DNA of 64,000 bases from Pseudomonas oleovorans subsp. oleovorans (GCF_002197815.1 NZ_NIUB01000021.1:29333-93332); one strand, 5' to 3'; counted from the first letter of the stretch, positions 18,081 to 27,386 are shown. Numbers and translations: made by a program. Notes: a model not told the origin generated them from the letters alone.

Positions 18081-20798
18081 TCATGCGTTCACTGCAGTGG
18101 ACTGTTGCGCCAACAGGCGTTTGATTTCGGGTACGCAGGAGCCGCAGCTGGTGCCGCACTTGAGCGTTTGTTTGAGGCCATCGAGATCCAGGCCACGCTC
18201 GATGCCGGCGCACACCGCGCCTTCGCTGACGTTCAGGCAGTTGCACAGGGTCTTGCCGCGTGTGTTGGCGCTGGCGTTGCCCGGCGGCACGGAGAGGGGG
18301 GCCAGCAGCCAGCGGCGCAGATCGGCGTCGGCCTGGCCATCCAGCCACAGGCTTCTGAGCCATTCGCTGGCAGCGGTTTCGCCGGCCAGGCGGATGCTGA
18401 CGATGCGACCGTCCTCGATGCGAACGCGCTTGCCCACCGCGCGGCGCGGGTCGTCGTAGGCCAGCACTGGGCCCTGGTTCAGGCGCAGTAGGCGGTCGAT
18501 CTGCGCCAGCAGCTCGGGCTGCGGCGCCACGGCGCTGGCGGCGCGGATCAGCAGAGCGGGGCGCTCGCGACCGGTGGGGGTGAGGCTGGCGTAGGCGAAG
18601 TCCTCGAACAGCGGGCGCAGGGCCTCGAAGCGGCTCTGCACCTCGCCTTCGACCAGGGCGAACAGTTGCCAGGGCAGCTCGACCTTGTCCACCTCAACAC
18701 CAGCATGCTTGAGCTCCGGTTGTTTGGATAACGGATCGAAAGCCGGCTGGGTCAGAACGTTGGTGCCCAAACCCTTGAGGAAGCGGTCGCCCCAGTGCAT
18801 CGGCAGCCAGGCCTGACCGGGGCGCACCGATTCGTCGGTTTGTACCGGCAGGATCAGACTGCCGCGACGGCTGCGCAGCTTGATCAGATCGCCGTCCTGC
18901 AGGCGGCGGCGACGCAGCTCATCCGGATGCAGGCCGAGCACGGCGGCCTCGACATGGCCGAACAGGCGTGCGGCGGTGCCGGTGCGGCTCATGCCGTGCC
19001 ACTGGTCGCGCAGGCGGCCGGTGTTGAGGGTGAGCGAATAGCGCGCCTCGCGTTTTTCCTTCGGCGCGCGATACGGGTCGGCATGGAACTGCGCGCGCCC
19101 ACTGGTGGTGGGGAAGCGGCCGTCGGCATAGAGCCGCGCGGTGCCCTGGCGCGCGCCAGGTGCAAACGGCCACTGTTGCGGACCTAGGTTATCCAGCAGC
19201 GCGTAGCTCAGCCCCGAGAGGTCAAGGTCGCGCTGGGCGGTCAGGTGCTTGTATTCCTCGAACAGCGCTTCGCTGTCGGCGAAATCGAACAGGCTGGGCA
19301 GGCCGGGGCGCAGCAGCGTTTCCAGGCGACGGGCAAAGTCGCAGGTGATCGACCAATCGGGCCGCGCCTCTGCGGGCGCTGGCACGGCGCGGCGTACGTG
19401 GCTGACGCGGCGCTCGGAGTTGGTCACCGTGCCTTCATTCTCGCCCCAGCTGGCGGCGGGCAGCAGCAGGTCGGCGTAGCGGCAGGTCTCGGTGGTGAAG
19501 AAGGCCTCTTGAACGACAACGAAGGGGCAGGCGGCCAGGGCCTCGTGCACCTTGTTCTGGTTCGGCAGCGACTGCGCCGGGTTGGTGCAGGCGATCCACA
19601 GCGCCTTGATACGGCCGTCGTGCACCGCATCGAACAGCTCGATGGCGGACAGCCCGGGCGTCTCCGGCAGGGCGTCGACGCCCCAGTAGGTAGCGACTTC
19701 GGCGCGGTGTTCGGCATTGCCAGCCTCGCGGTGGCCAGGCAGCAGGTTGCTCAGGCTGCCGGTTTCGCGGCCGCCCATGGCATTGGGCTGGCCGGTCAGC
19801 GAGAAGGGGCCGGCGCCGGGCTTGCCGATTTGCCCGGTGGCCAGGTGCAGGTTGATCAGCGCGCTGTTCTTCGCGCTGCCAGACGAGGACTGGTTGAGCC
19901 CCATGCACCACAGCGAGAGGAAGGAGGGCGCACGGCCGATCAGCTCGGCGCAGCGCTGCAGGCTGTCCAGGCTGATGCCGCAGATGTCGGCGGTGGCCGC
20001 CGGGCTGTAGTCGCGCACCAGGTTCTTCAGCGCCTCGAAGCCTTCGGTATGGGCGTCGATATAGCGGCGGTCGATCCAGCCTTCCCACAGCAGGATATGC
20101 AGGATGCCGTGAAACAGCGCCACGTCGGTGCCGGGTAGGATCGCCAGGTGCAGGTCGGCCAGCTCGCAGGTGTCGGTGCGCCGCGGATCAATGACGATGA
20201 TCTGCATCTCGGGGCGGCGAGCCTTGGCTTCTTCCAGGCGGCGGAACAGCACCGGGTGGGCGTAGGCCATGTTGGAGCCGGCGATCAGCAGGCAGTCGCT
20301 TCGCTCGATGTCTTCGTAACTGCAGGGCGGGGCGTCGGCGCCGAGGCTGCGCTTGTAGCCGACCACCGCGCTGGACATGCACAGGCGCGAGTTGGAGTCG
20401 ATGTTATGAGTGCCGACCAGGGCACGGGCCAACTTGTTGAAGGCGTAGTAGTCCTCGGTCAGCAACTGGCCGGAGATATAGAAGGCCACGCTGTCCGGGC
20501 CGTGCTCGCGGATGGTCTCGGCGAACACCGCCGCGGCGTGGTCCAGGGCGCTGTCCCAGTCCGTGCGTGAACGTGCCAGGCCCTTGCCCAGGCGCAACTC
20601 GGGGTAGAGGGCACGGGCGTCGAGGTCGCCGGTCAGGTGCAGGGTCGAGCCTTTGCTGCAAAGCTTGCCGAAGTTGGCCGGGTGGCTGGGGTCGCCGGCG
20701 ACGCCGAGGATCTGCTCGCCGTCGTACTCGATCAGCACGCCGCAGCCCACGCCGCAGTAGCAGCAGGTGGAGGCGGTGACTTGAGTGGGGCTGGCCAT
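18081..20798 (-). CDS. nasC: Assimilatory nitrate reductase, molybdopterin catalytic subunit
   Basis: Protein of 905 residues that reduces nitrate to nitrite in the cytoplasm. The N-terminal [4Fe-4S] ligands are CCYCGVGC...LCSKG; then come the molybdopterin domains (SNSRLCMSSAV, WCMGLNQSSSGSAKNSALINLHLATG, and a C-terminal dinucleotide-binding domain with LNTGRLRDQWHGMSRTG). A C-terminal BFD-like [2Fe-2S] domain (CNCLNVSEGAVC...CGTSCGSC) is fused on, as in NasA/NarB-type enzymes. No Tat signal, as expected for a cytoplasmic assimilatory enzyme. It lies downstream of nirBD and upstream of cobA. Gene naming differs between species (nasA, nasC, narB). Confidence 0.95.
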   Translation of the reverse strand: MASPTQVTASTCCYCGVGCGVLIEYDGEQILGVAGDPSHPANFGKLCSKGSTLHLTGDLDARALYPELRLGKGLARSRTDWDSALDHAAAVFAETIREHGPDSVAFYISGQLLTEDYYAFNKLARALVGTHNIDSNSRLCMSSAVVGYKRSLGADAPPCSYEDIERSDCLLIAGSNMAYAHPVLFRRLEEAKARRPEMQIIVIDPRRTDTCELADLHLAILPGTDVALFHGILHILLWEGWIDRRYIDAHTEGFEALKNLVRDYSPAATADICGISLDSLQRCAELIGRAPSFLSLWCMGLNQSSSGSAKNSALINLHLATGQIGKPGAGPFSLTGQPNAMGGRETGSLSNLLPGHREAGNAEHRAEVATYWGVDALPETPGLSAIELFDAVHDGRIKALWIACTNPAQSLPNQNKVHEALAACPFVVVQEAFFTTETCRYADLLLPAASWGENEGTVTNSERRVSHVRRAVPAPAEARPDWSITCDFARRLETLLRPGLPSLFDFADSEALFEEYKHLTAQRDLDLSGLSYALLDNLGPQQWPFAPGARQGTARLYADGRFPTTSGRAQFHADPYRAPKEKREARYSLTLNTGRLRDQWHGMSRTGTAARLFGHVEAAVLGLHPDELRRRRLQDGDLIKLRSRRGSLILPVQTDESVRPGQAWLPMHWGDRFLKGLGTNVLTQPAFDPLSKQPELKHAGVEVDKVELPWQLFALVEGEVQSRFEALRPLFEDFAYASLTPTGRERPALLIRAASAVAPQPELLAQIDRLLRLNQGPVLAYDDPRRAVGKRVRIEDGRIVSIRLAGETAASEWLRSLWLDGQADADLRRWLLAPLSVPPGNASANTRGKTLCNCLNVSEGAVCAGIERGLDLDGLKQTLKCGTSCGSCVPEIKRLLAQQSTAVNA

Positions 20799-20830
20799 GT
20801 TCGGAGCTCCTGAGGCGCGGGGAAGTTCTG

Positions 20831-20877
20831 GTGGGAGGGGCTTCAGCCGCGACCGTCGCCGCTGAAGCGCCTCCCAC
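20831..20877. repeat. REP-like hairpin between nirD and the nitrate reductase gene
   Basis: GTGGGAGG-GGCTTCAGC pairs with GCTGAAGC-GCCTCCCAC across a short loop. It resembles common pseudomonad REP elements and may stabilise the nirBD transcript end. Confidence 0.75.
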
Positions 20878-20885
20878 AGGGCTGG

Positions 20886-21203
20886 CTAGTTGCGTTGCGC
20901 GAATGCCAGCAACACGCGGCCGCTCTCCACCTTGGCATGGTGCCGATGGGCGCAGCCCACGTCCGGCGCCACGGCCTCGCCGGACTCCAGCTCGATCTGC
21001 CAGTTATGCAGCGGGCAGGCCACGCGCTTGCCGTAGATCAGCCCCTGGGACAGCGGCCCGCCCTTGTGCGGGCAGCGGTCGTCGAGGGCGAATACTTCAT
21101 CGTTACTGGTGCGGAAGATGGCGATATCGCCTTTCGGCCCGGCGATGATGCGCGAGCCGAGTACGTTGATCTCTTCCAGGGCGCAGATATCCAGCCAGTT
21201 CAT
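20886..21203 (-). CDS. nirD: Nitrite reductase (NADH) small subunit
   Basis: Protein of 105 residues with a Rieske-type [2Fe-2S] fold. Cluster ligands are in CPHKGGPLSQG (Cys44, His46) and CPLHNW (Cys63, His66), so a cluster is probably bound; some NirD proteins lack these residues. It partners NirB in cytoplasmic nitrite-to-ammonium reduction. The start overlaps the nirB stop by 3 to 4 bp (ATGA type), giving coupled translation. Confidence 0.94.
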   Translation of the reverse strand: MNWLDICALEEINVLGSRIIAGPKGDIAIFRTSNDEVFALDDRCPHKGGPLSQGLIYGKRVACPLHNWQIELESGEAVAPDVGCAHRHHAKVESGRVLLAFAQRN

Positions 21204-23656
21204 ACGCTGGCCTCCTCGATTTGCACGACCTTGATGGTGTCGAACTCTTTCTTCAGTTGCGGCGTCTCGATGCGTTCCTTCCACGGGTCCTGCTCGAACG
21301 ACAGGGCGTAGTGCAGGCGTGCGGCCAGGGCCTTGCGATTGGCTTCGTCTTCCAGCACCGCCTTCTTGATGTGCTCCATGCCGACGCGCTGCAGGTAGTG
21401 CACGGTGCGCTCGAGGTAGAAGGCCTCCTCGCGGTACAGCTGGAGGAAGGCGGCGTTGTACTCGCGCACTTCCTCGGCGGTCTTGACCTTGACGAAGAAC
21501 TCGGCCACCTCGGTCTTGATCCCACCGTTGCCGCCGATATACATCTCGAAACCGGAGTCCACACCAATGATGCCGACGTCCTTGATGCCGGCCTCGGAGC
21601 AGTTGCGCGGGCAGCCGGAGACCGCCAGCTTGACCTTGTGCGGCGACCACATGTTGAACAGGTCGTGCTCCAGGTCGATGCCCAGCTGAGTGGAGTTCTG
21701 CGTGCCGAAGCGGCAGAACTCGCTGCCGACGCAGGTCTTCACCGTGCGGATGGACTTGCCGTAGGCGTGGCCGGAAGGCATGTCCAGATCCTTCCACACC
21801 GCTGGCAGGTCGTCTTTCTTGATGCCCAGGAGGTCGATGCGTTGGCCGCCGGTGACCTTGACCATGGGCACGTTGTACTTGTCGGCCACATCGGCGATGC
21901 GGCGCAGCTCGGAGGGATTGGTCACGCCGCCCCACATACGCGGAACAACGGAATACGTCCCGTCCTTCTGGATATTGGCGTGGGCGCGTTCGTTGATCAG
22001 GCGCGACTGCGGGTCGTCCTTGGCCTCGCCCGGCCAGGTGGAGATCAGGTAGTAGTTGAGCGCCGGGCGGCAGGTGGCGCAGCCGTTGGGCGTGCTCCAG
22101 TTGAGAAAGGCCATGGTCTGCGCCATCGACGTCAGGTGCTGCTCGCGGATGGCCTTGCGAATCTGCCCGTGGTTGAGGTCGCTGCAGCCGCAGATGGCCT
22201 TCTCGCTCTTGGGCTTGACGTCGGCGGCGCCGCCGACGGTGCTGATCAGGATCTGCTCGACCAGGCCGGCGCAGGAGCCGCAGGAACTGGCGGCCTTGGT
22301 GTGCTTCTTGACCTCGTCGACCGAGAACAGGCCATTTTCCTGGATGGCCTTGACGATGGTGCCCTTGCACACGCCGTTGCAGCCGCAGATTTCCATGCTG
22401 TCGGGCATGTTGGCGGTCTTGTCGGCGCCCTGATGGCCGACGTCGCCGATGGCACCTTCACCAAACATCAGGTGGTCGCGGATCTCGCTGACGTTGTGAT
22501 TCTCACGGATCTGGCGGAAGTACCAGCCGCCGTCGGCGGTGTCGCCGTACAGGCAGGCGCCGACCAGCACGTCGTCCTTGATCACCAGCTTCTTGTACAC
22601 GCCGCCGATGGGGTCCGACAGCGTTATCGTTTCCGTTCCCTCGCCGCCCATAAATTCGCCGGCGGAGAACAGGTCGATACCGGTGACCTTGAGTTTGGTC
22701 GAGGTCACCGAGCCCTGATAGCGGGAGAAACCGAGCTGGGCCAGGTGATTGGCGCAGACCTTGGCCTGCTCGAACAGCGGCGCCACCAGACCATAGGCGA
22801 TGCCGCGGTGACTGGCGCACTCGCCGATGGCATAGATGCGCGGGTCATAGGTCTGCATGGTGTCGTTGACCAGGATGCCGCGGTTGCAGGCGATGCCGGC
22901 GCTCTCGGCCAGTTCGCTGTTGGGGCGGATGCCGGCGGCCATCACCACCAGGTCGGCGGGAATCACTTCGCCGTCCTTGAATTTCACCGCGCAGACGCGG
23001 CCTTCGCCGTTGTCCAGCAGTTCAGCGGTGTGCTTGGGCAGGAGGAACTTCAGGCCGCGGTCTTCCAGGGATTTCTGCAGCAAACGGCCTGCGGTGCTAT
23101 CGAGCTGGCGCTCCAGTAGCCAGTCGCCGATATGCACCACGGTGACGTCCATGCCGCGCAGCTTGAGGCCGTTGGCCGCTTCCAGGCCGAGCAGGCCGCC
23201 GCCGATGACCACCGCGTGCTTATGAGTCTTGGCGGTGTCCATCATCATCTGGGTGTCGGCAATGTCGCGATAGCCGATCACGCCCTGCAGGTCCTTGCCC
23301 GGAATCGGCAGGATGAAGGGGTTGGAGCCGGTGGCGATAAGCAGGCGGTCGTACTCGGCCTCGCTGCCATCGTCGGCGATCACCAGGCGCTTCTTGCGGT
23401 CGATCTTGACCACCTTGCGCCCCAGCAGCAGCTTGATGTCGTTTTCCGCGTACCAGTTGAGATCGTTGAGCACGATCTCCTCGAAGGTCTGTTCGCCAGC
23501 CAGCACCGGCGAGAGCAGGATGCGGTTGTAGTTGGGGTGCGGCTCGGCGCCGAACACGGTGATGTCGTAGAGATCGGGGGCGAGCTTGAGCAGCTCCTCG
23601 AGGGTGCGTACACCCGCCATGCCGTTGCCGATCATCACCAGCTTGAGTTTTTGCAT
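21200..23656 (-). CDS. nirB: Nitrite reductase (NADH) large subunit
   Basis: Protein of 818 residues. In order: FAD/NAD-binding oxidoreductase domain (MIGNGMAGVRTLEEL at the N terminus, VVIGGGLLGLEAANGL near residue 145); BFD-like [2Fe-2S] motifs (CGCNGVCKG...CGSCAG, then CGCSDLNHG...CATCRPALNYY); siroheme and [4Fe-4S] ligands CVGSEFCRFG and SGCPRNCSEAG near the C terminus. I start at ATG 23656 because CAGGAG is 9 bp upstream; another ATG 9 bp earlier touches that site. Expression should depend on the sigma-54 promoter and NasT-type leader just upstream. Confidence 0.96.
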   Translation of the reverse strand: MQKLKLVMIGNGMAGVRTLEELLKLAPDLYDITVFGAEPHPNYNRILLSPVLAGEQTFEEIVLNDLNWYAENDIKLLLGRKVVKIDRKKRLVIADDGSEAEYDRLLIATGSNPFILPIPGKDLQGVIGYRDIADTQMMMDTAKTHKHAVVIGGGLLGLEAANGLKLRGMDVTVVHIGDWLLERQLDSTAGRLLQKSLEDRGLKFLLPKHTAELLDNGEGRVCAVKFKDGEVIPADLVVMAAGIRPNSELAESAGIACNRGILVNDTMQTYDPRIYAIGECASHRGIAYGLVAPLFEQAKVCANHLAQLGFSRYQGSVTSTKLKVTGIDLFSAGEFMGGEGTETITLSDPIGGVYKKLVIKDDVLVGACLYGDTADGGWYFRQIRENHNVSEIRDHLMFGEGAIGDVGHQGADKTANMPDSMEICGCNGVCKGTIVKAIQENGLFSVDEVKKHTKAASSCGSCAGLVEQILISTVGGAADVKPKSEKAICGCSDLNHGQIRKAIREQHLTSMAQTMAFLNWSTPNGCATCRPALNYYLISTWPGEAKDDPQSRLINERAHANIQKDGTYSVVPRMWGGVTNPSELRRIADVADKYNVPMVKVTGGQRIDLLGIKKDDLPAVWKDLDMPSGHAYGKSIRTVKTCVGSEFCRFGTQNSTQLGIDLEHDLFNMWSPHKVKLAVSGCPRNCSEAGIKDVGIIGVDSGFEMYIGGNGGIKTEVAEFFVKVKTAEEVREYNAAFLQLYREEAFYLERTVHYLQRVGMEHIKKAVLEDEANRKALAARLHYALSFEQDPWKERIETPQLKKEFDTIKVVQIEEASV

Positions 23657-23769
23657 GCCGGCCATCTCCTGAAGAAAAATCACGGTCGAAAAAATTGTCG
23701 GGAGCAATTTTTAACGTCGCTCCGCGACGGCTCGAAGAGTGGCCGCCAGGGATGGCAGGCCATAAAAAA

Positions 23770-23856
23770 CAAAAAAGGCGTCCCGCTAGTCACCTAGCGA
23801 GGACGCCTTTGTCCAGGTCCCGTTCTACCGGGAAGTGCAGCCTTCGTCGTTGAAGG
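23770..23856 (-). promoter_or_regulatory. NasT/ANTAR-type two-hairpin leader and terminator upstream of nirB
   Basis: Read on the minus strand: hairpin 1 is CCTTC-AACGAC-GAAGG (23856-23841), with a six-base loop having A at position 1 and G at position 4; hairpin 2 is TCCCG-GTAGAA-CGGGA (23833-23818), loop G1/G4 and so less canonical; then an intrinsic terminator, GGCGTCC...CTAG-GTGA-CTAG...GGACGCC with six T (about 23807-23771). Paired hexaloop hairpins before a terminator are the known target of ANTAR antiterminators such as NasR and NasT. Confidence 0.72.
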
Positions 23857-23887
23857 TCGCGCTTTATGTGGTTTGTGGTAGTTGTGA

Positions 23888-23905
23888 ATGCAGCCCTTGT
23901 GCCAA
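23888..23905 (-). promoter_or_regulatory. Sigma-54 promoter of nirBD-nitrate reductase-cobA
   Basis: Minus strand TTGGCACAAGGGCTGCAT: GG (23903-23902), ten bases, GC (23891-23890), very close to the sigma-54 consensus. The expected start near 23878 is about 22 bp before hairpin 1 of the leader. Confidence 0.72.
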
Positions 23906-24012
23906 CTCGATCAGGTCACGGTTTTTCAGGCTTTTCAGTCACTTGGCTGGCGCTGTAGGTTGGGTTTATGCACCGTTGAGAGGCGTTTTGCGCTGCTTTG
24001 GTGCGGGGTTGG

Positions 24013-25680
24013 CTATTTGAGCAGCAGGAACGCCAGCAGCAGGTTGAGCAGCAGCGACACCAGCGCCACGCTGCGCCACACCAGCAGCGGCTCGCGCTCC
24101 AGCAGCGGCCGTGGGCGGTTGTTCAGGGACTGGCGCTCGCCACTTTCCAGTGCCAGCAGCCACTCCTCGGCGGTCTCGAAGCGCTGCGCTGGGGCTGCGG
24201 CTACCGCGCGGTTCAACACCTCATCGAGCCAGGCAGGCAAGTCCGGGCGGTAGCGGCTGGCCGGTGTCGGTTGGCCGAAGCGCGGGTGCTGGAAGGCTTC
24301 GACTTCGCCATATGGATAGTGACCGGTGAGCAGGTGATAGAGGGTCACGCCGGCGGCGTAGAGATCCTGCTGGGCGCTGGGCGGCGTGCCGGCGAAGGCT
24401 TCCGGGGCGATATAGCTGGGCGTGCCCGGCAGGCTGTGGGCCTCGTCGCGGGTCAGGCCCGGGCAGTAGGCCAGGCCGAAGTCGAGCACGCGCAGCTCGC
24501 CGTCGTCGCCGAGCAGCAGGTTTTCCGGCTTGATATCGCGGTGGATGATATTGCGCCGGTGCAGCAGGCCGAGCGCCTTGATCAGGCGCGGCGCCAGGTC
24601 CTGCCAGTCGGCCAGGCTCAGCGGGCCGTGCTGCTGCAGGCGTGCGGCCAGGGTCTGGCCGGCATATTCGCGCTGCACGTAATACAGGTGCTGGCGCTGC
24701 GGCAGGGCGTGCAGCTCGGGGAAGTGGCGACCGGCGACGCGGCGCAGGAACCATTCTTCCTGCAGCAGTGCCGGGCCGGCCTGCTCCTCGCTGGCGCGGC
24801 TGCCCGGCAGGGTCTTGAGCAGCCAGGGCTGGTCATCCGCGTTGTGCACTCGATAGATCAGCGACTGGCGCGATTCGCCGAGCAGCCCTTCGACTCGCCA
24901 GCCCTCGAATTCCTGGCCTTCACGCAGGCGCGGCAGCAGCGGCCAATGTTCGAGCTGGGCCAGGGTGTCGGCCAGCGCGGCTTCTGGGAGCTGCTCGATG
25001 TGCACCAGCAGGGCGCTGGCGTTGTCCTGGCTGCCGGCACGGTGCGCTTCGTCGACCAGGGTCTGGCAGATCGTCGCGGCGTCATCGCCTTGTTGCAGCA
25101 GCTCGCCGATGCGCTTGTCGCTGAGGCAGGCCCAGACGCCGTCGCTGAGCAGCAGGAAACGGTCGCCGGCCTGCAGTTCGCCGTCGCGGTAGTCCACCAC
25201 CAGGTGTTGATCCAGGCCCATGGCACGCTTGAGCACGTGCTGCATGCCCGGCTGTTCCCAGACATGGTCCTCGGTCAGGCGCGCGAGCTGGCCATCGCGC
25301 CACAGGTAGGCGCGGCTGTCGCCGATGTGCGCCAGGGTGTAGCGACGCCCGCGCAGCACCAGGGCGGTAAGGGTGGTCAGCAGCGGCTGGCCGCCGCCAT
25401 TGGCCTGCAGCCAGCGGTTATGGGCAATGAGCAGGCGGTCCAGGCTGTGCTGCACCGGCCAGGTTTCCGGGGTGGAGTAGTAATCCAGTGCCAGCGCCTG
25501 CAGGGTCGCGCGTGCGGCCAGGCCGCCGTCGGCGCACTGGCTGACACCATCAGCCAGACCGAGCAGGTAGCCCTTGCTGGCGGCCAGGGCTGGCGCCGGG
25601 GTAACCACACGCAGGGCGTCCTGGTTCTCGCTGCGCGGGCCGGTGGCGCTGGTTTCGCCGATGCTCAGTTGCAGGGCCAT
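24013..25680 (-). CDS. Bifunctional PP2C-type phosphatase / Ser-Thr protein kinase
   Basis: Protein of 555 residues. N-terminal PP2C domain (about 1-235): SENQDA, GLADGVSQ, LAHIGDSRAYLW, LLLSDGVW and GSQDNASALLV give the metal-binding aspartates. C-terminal Hanks-type kinase (about 260-515): HRRNIIHRDIKPENLLL (catalytic loop), VLDFGLAYC (DFG), PGTPSYIAPEAF, and one C-terminal membrane helix (VALVSLLLNLLLAFLLL). It lies between nirB and nasA, as PA1782 does in P. aeruginosa, yet its link to nitrate assimilation is not established. Kinase and phosphatase in one chain suggests a self-resetting switch. Substrate unknown. Confidence 0.9.
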   Translation of the reverse strand: MALQLSIGETSATGPRSENQDALRVVTPAPALAASKGYLLGLADGVSQCADGGLAARATLQALALDYYSTPETWPVQHSLDRLLIAHNRWLQANGGGQPLLTTLTALVLRGRRYTLAHIGDSRAYLWRDGQLARLTEDHVWEQPGMQHVLKRAMGLDQHLVVDYRDGELQAGDRFLLLSDGVWACLSDKRIGELLQQGDDAATICQTLVDEAHRAGSQDNASALLVHIEQLPEAALADTLAQLEHWPLLPRLREGQEFEGWRVEGLLGESRQSLIYRVHNADDQPWLLKTLPGSRASEEQAGPALLQEEWFLRRVAGRHFPELHALPQRQHLYYVQREYAGQTLAARLQQHGPLSLADWQDLAPRLIKALGLLHRRNIIHRDIKPENLLLGDDGELRVLDFGLAYCPGLTRDEAHSLPGTPSYIAPEAFAGTPPSAQQDLYAAGVTLYHLLTGHYPYGEVEAFQHPRFGQPTPASRYRPDLPAWLDEVLNRAVAAAPAQRFETAEEWLLALESGERQSLNNRPRPLLEREPLLVWRSVALVSLLLNLLLAFLLLK

Positions 25681-25707
25681 GATGCGGTTTCCGTAGATCT
25701 TTGGACC

Positions 25708-25768
25708 GTAGGGTGCGCCGTGCGCACCAGGTTCGACGCAAATCGCTGGTGCGCGCGGCGCACCCTAC
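25708..25768. repeat. Inverted repeat between nasA and the kinase gene
   Basis: GTAGGGTGCGCCG at 25708 pairs with CGGCGCACCCTAC ending at 25768, with an inner TGCGCACCA/TGGTGCGCG pair. Same family as 2739-2824. Confidence 0.8.
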
Positions 25769-25796
25769 GGAGTGTGGCCGGTCGTCGAGAACTCGC

Positions 25797-27008
25797 TCAC
25801 ACCCGTGCGGCGGTCACCGCGGCGCTACCCCAGGTGGTGCGCCAGCGCTGCTTGACCCCATGCAGGCCGATCCAGGCCAGCACGCCGAGGCTGGCGAACA
25901 GCCAGAGGCCCAGCTGGTAGTCGCCGGTGTGTTGCTTGATGGTGCCCAGGCCTGCAGCGAGGAAGAAACCACCGATGCCGCCGGCCATGCCGATCAACCC
26001 GGTCATCACGCCGATTTCCCTGCGAAAACGCTGCGGTACCAGCTGGAACACCGCGCCATTGCCAGCACCAAGGCCGAGCATGGCGGCGACGAAAAAGGCC
26101 AGGGCGGCGTTCGCGCTGGGCAGGTTGAAGCCCACCACGGCAACGCACAGCGAGGCGATGGTATACATCATCAGCAGTGTACGAATGCCGCCGATGCGGT
26201 CGGCCAGAGCGCCGCCCAGCGGGCGCAGCAGGCTGCCGGCGCAGACGCAGGCGGCGGTGTAGTAACCGGCGGTCACCGGGTTCAGCCCGTACTGGTCGCT
26301 GAAGTAGCCGGGCAGGGCGCTGGCCAGGCCGATGAAGCCGCCGAAGGTGACGCTGTAGAAGAACATGAACCACCAGCTGTCGCGATCGCCGAGGGCCTTG
26401 AGGTAGTCGCCGAAGGCCTTGGGCTTGGGCCGCTCCGGCGCATTCTTGGCCACCAGGGCGAAGATCACCAGGGTCGCCAGCAGCGGGATCAGCGCCCAGC
26501 CGAACACGTTCTGCCAGCCGGACAGCGCGGCCAGGCCGGGGGCGAACAGCGCTGCCAGCACGGTGCCGGAGTTACCGGCGCCGGCGATGCCCATGGCCTT
26601 GCCCTGGTGCTCCGGCGGGTACCACTGCGAGGCCAGCGGCAGGGCCACGGCGAACGCCGCGCCGGCGAAGCCGAGGAACAGGCCGAGCAGCAGCGCCTGC
26701 TCGTAGCTGCCGATGCCGATCTGCCAGGCGCAAAACAGCGCGACTATCACCACCACCTGGCCGAGCAGGCCGGCGGTCTTTGGCGACAGGCGGTCGGCGA
26801 GAAAGCCCATCAGCAGACGCAGCACGGCGCCGGCGAGAATCGGCGTGGCCACCATCAGGCCGCGTTGCTGGGCGTTGAGGTCGAGGTCGGTAGCGATCTG
26901 CACCGCCAGTGGGCCGAGCAGGTACCAGACCATGAAGCTCAGGTCGAAATAGAGGAAGGCAGCAAACAGGGTGGGGGCGTGGCCGGCTTTCCAGAAACTT
27001 GTATTCAT
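25797..27008 (-). CDS. nasA: Nitrate/nitrite MFS transporter
   Basis: Protein of 403 residues with twelve predicted membrane helices, NarK/NasA family. Nitrate-signature-like stretches are present: GNSGTVLAALFAPG in helix 5 and GAGNGAVFQLVPQRF in the second half, plus PLASQWYPPEHQGKAMGIAG. It imports nitrate into the cytoplasm for the reductase encoded downstream. It is preceded by a long leader with an ANTAR-type element and a sigma-54 promoter, so it should be induced by nitrate under nitrogen limitation. Not to be confused with the reductase called NasA in other species. Confidence 0.92.
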   Translation of the reverse strand: MNTSFWKAGHAPTLFAAFLYFDLSFMVWYLLGPLAVQIATDLDLNAQQRGLMVATPILAGAVLRLLMGFLADRLSPKTAGLLGQVVVIVALFCAWQIGIGSYEQALLLGLFLGFAGAAFAVALPLASQWYPPEHQGKAMGIAGAGNSGTVLAALFAPGLAALSGWQNVFGWALIPLLATLVIFALVAKNAPERPKPKAFGDYLKALGDRDSWWFMFFYSVTFGGFIGLASALPGYFSDQYGLNPVTAGYYTAACVCAGSLLRPLGGALADRIGGIRTLLMMYTIASLCVAVVGFNLPSANAALAFFVAAMLGLGAGNGAVFQLVPQRFRREIGVMTGLIGMAGGIGGFFLAAGLGTIKQHTGDYQLGLWLFASLGVLAWIGLHGVKQRWRTTWGSAAVTAARV

Positions 27009-27189
27009 CGATCACCTCATCAGCGAGAAGGAGCCCGGCCAGGCGCGGCGAACCATGGTCGTGGACACGGCGGCCGCGCCTGCCGGGAAGGCCGTGCACC
27101 TGTGGCCGAAGCCACAGCAGGTTTGCGCGATTGCGGTACAGGCTCGGATCGCGATGCCTGCGCCGGCCCCGGTCACTGGGGCGAACACG

Positions 27190-27275
27190 AAAAAAAAACG
27201 CCGCTTCACCACAGGCCATGAAGGCCGGATGAGGCGACGTCGTTGTCGTGAGGGAGGTGGCCGCCGTTGGCTACC
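27190..27275 (-). promoter_or_regulatory. NasT/ANTAR-type leader and terminator upstream of nasA
   Basis: Minus strand: hairpin 1 GGTAGCC-AACGGC-GGCCACC (27275-27256), a 7-base linker, hairpin 2 CGAC-AACGAC-GTCG (27248-27235). Both loops are six bases with A1 and G4. The 3' arm of hairpin 2 (GTCGCC) is also part of the 5' stem of the following terminator, which ends in nine T (to 27190). The two structures therefore exclude each other, as in NasR/NasT antitermination. Confidence 0.82.
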
Positions 27276-27289
27276 TGCTGAGAGGGAAC

Positions 27290-27307
27290 AAGCAAGAGCC
27301 GAGCCAA
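27290..27307 (-). promoter_or_regulatory. Sigma-54 promoter of nasA
   Basis: Minus strand TTGGCTCGGCTCTTGCTT: GG (27305-27304), ten bases, GC (27293-27292). The predicted start near 27280 is just before leader hairpin 1. Confidence 0.7.
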
Positions 27308-27386
27308 CCGGGCAGAGGCTCTGGGATCAGGCGTTACGCACTTTCAGTACGCGCAGTACTGCCGTAAAACGAGGCGCTTGCGCCGT

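Noticed and set aside
21221..23119. Plus-strand frame of 632 codons opposite nirB
   Set aside because: Antisense shadow of nirB, no domain and no ribosome site.
23998..25920. Plus-strand frame of 640 codons opposite the kinase gene
   Set aside because: Antisense shadow; the opposite strand encodes an obvious PP2C-kinase fusion.
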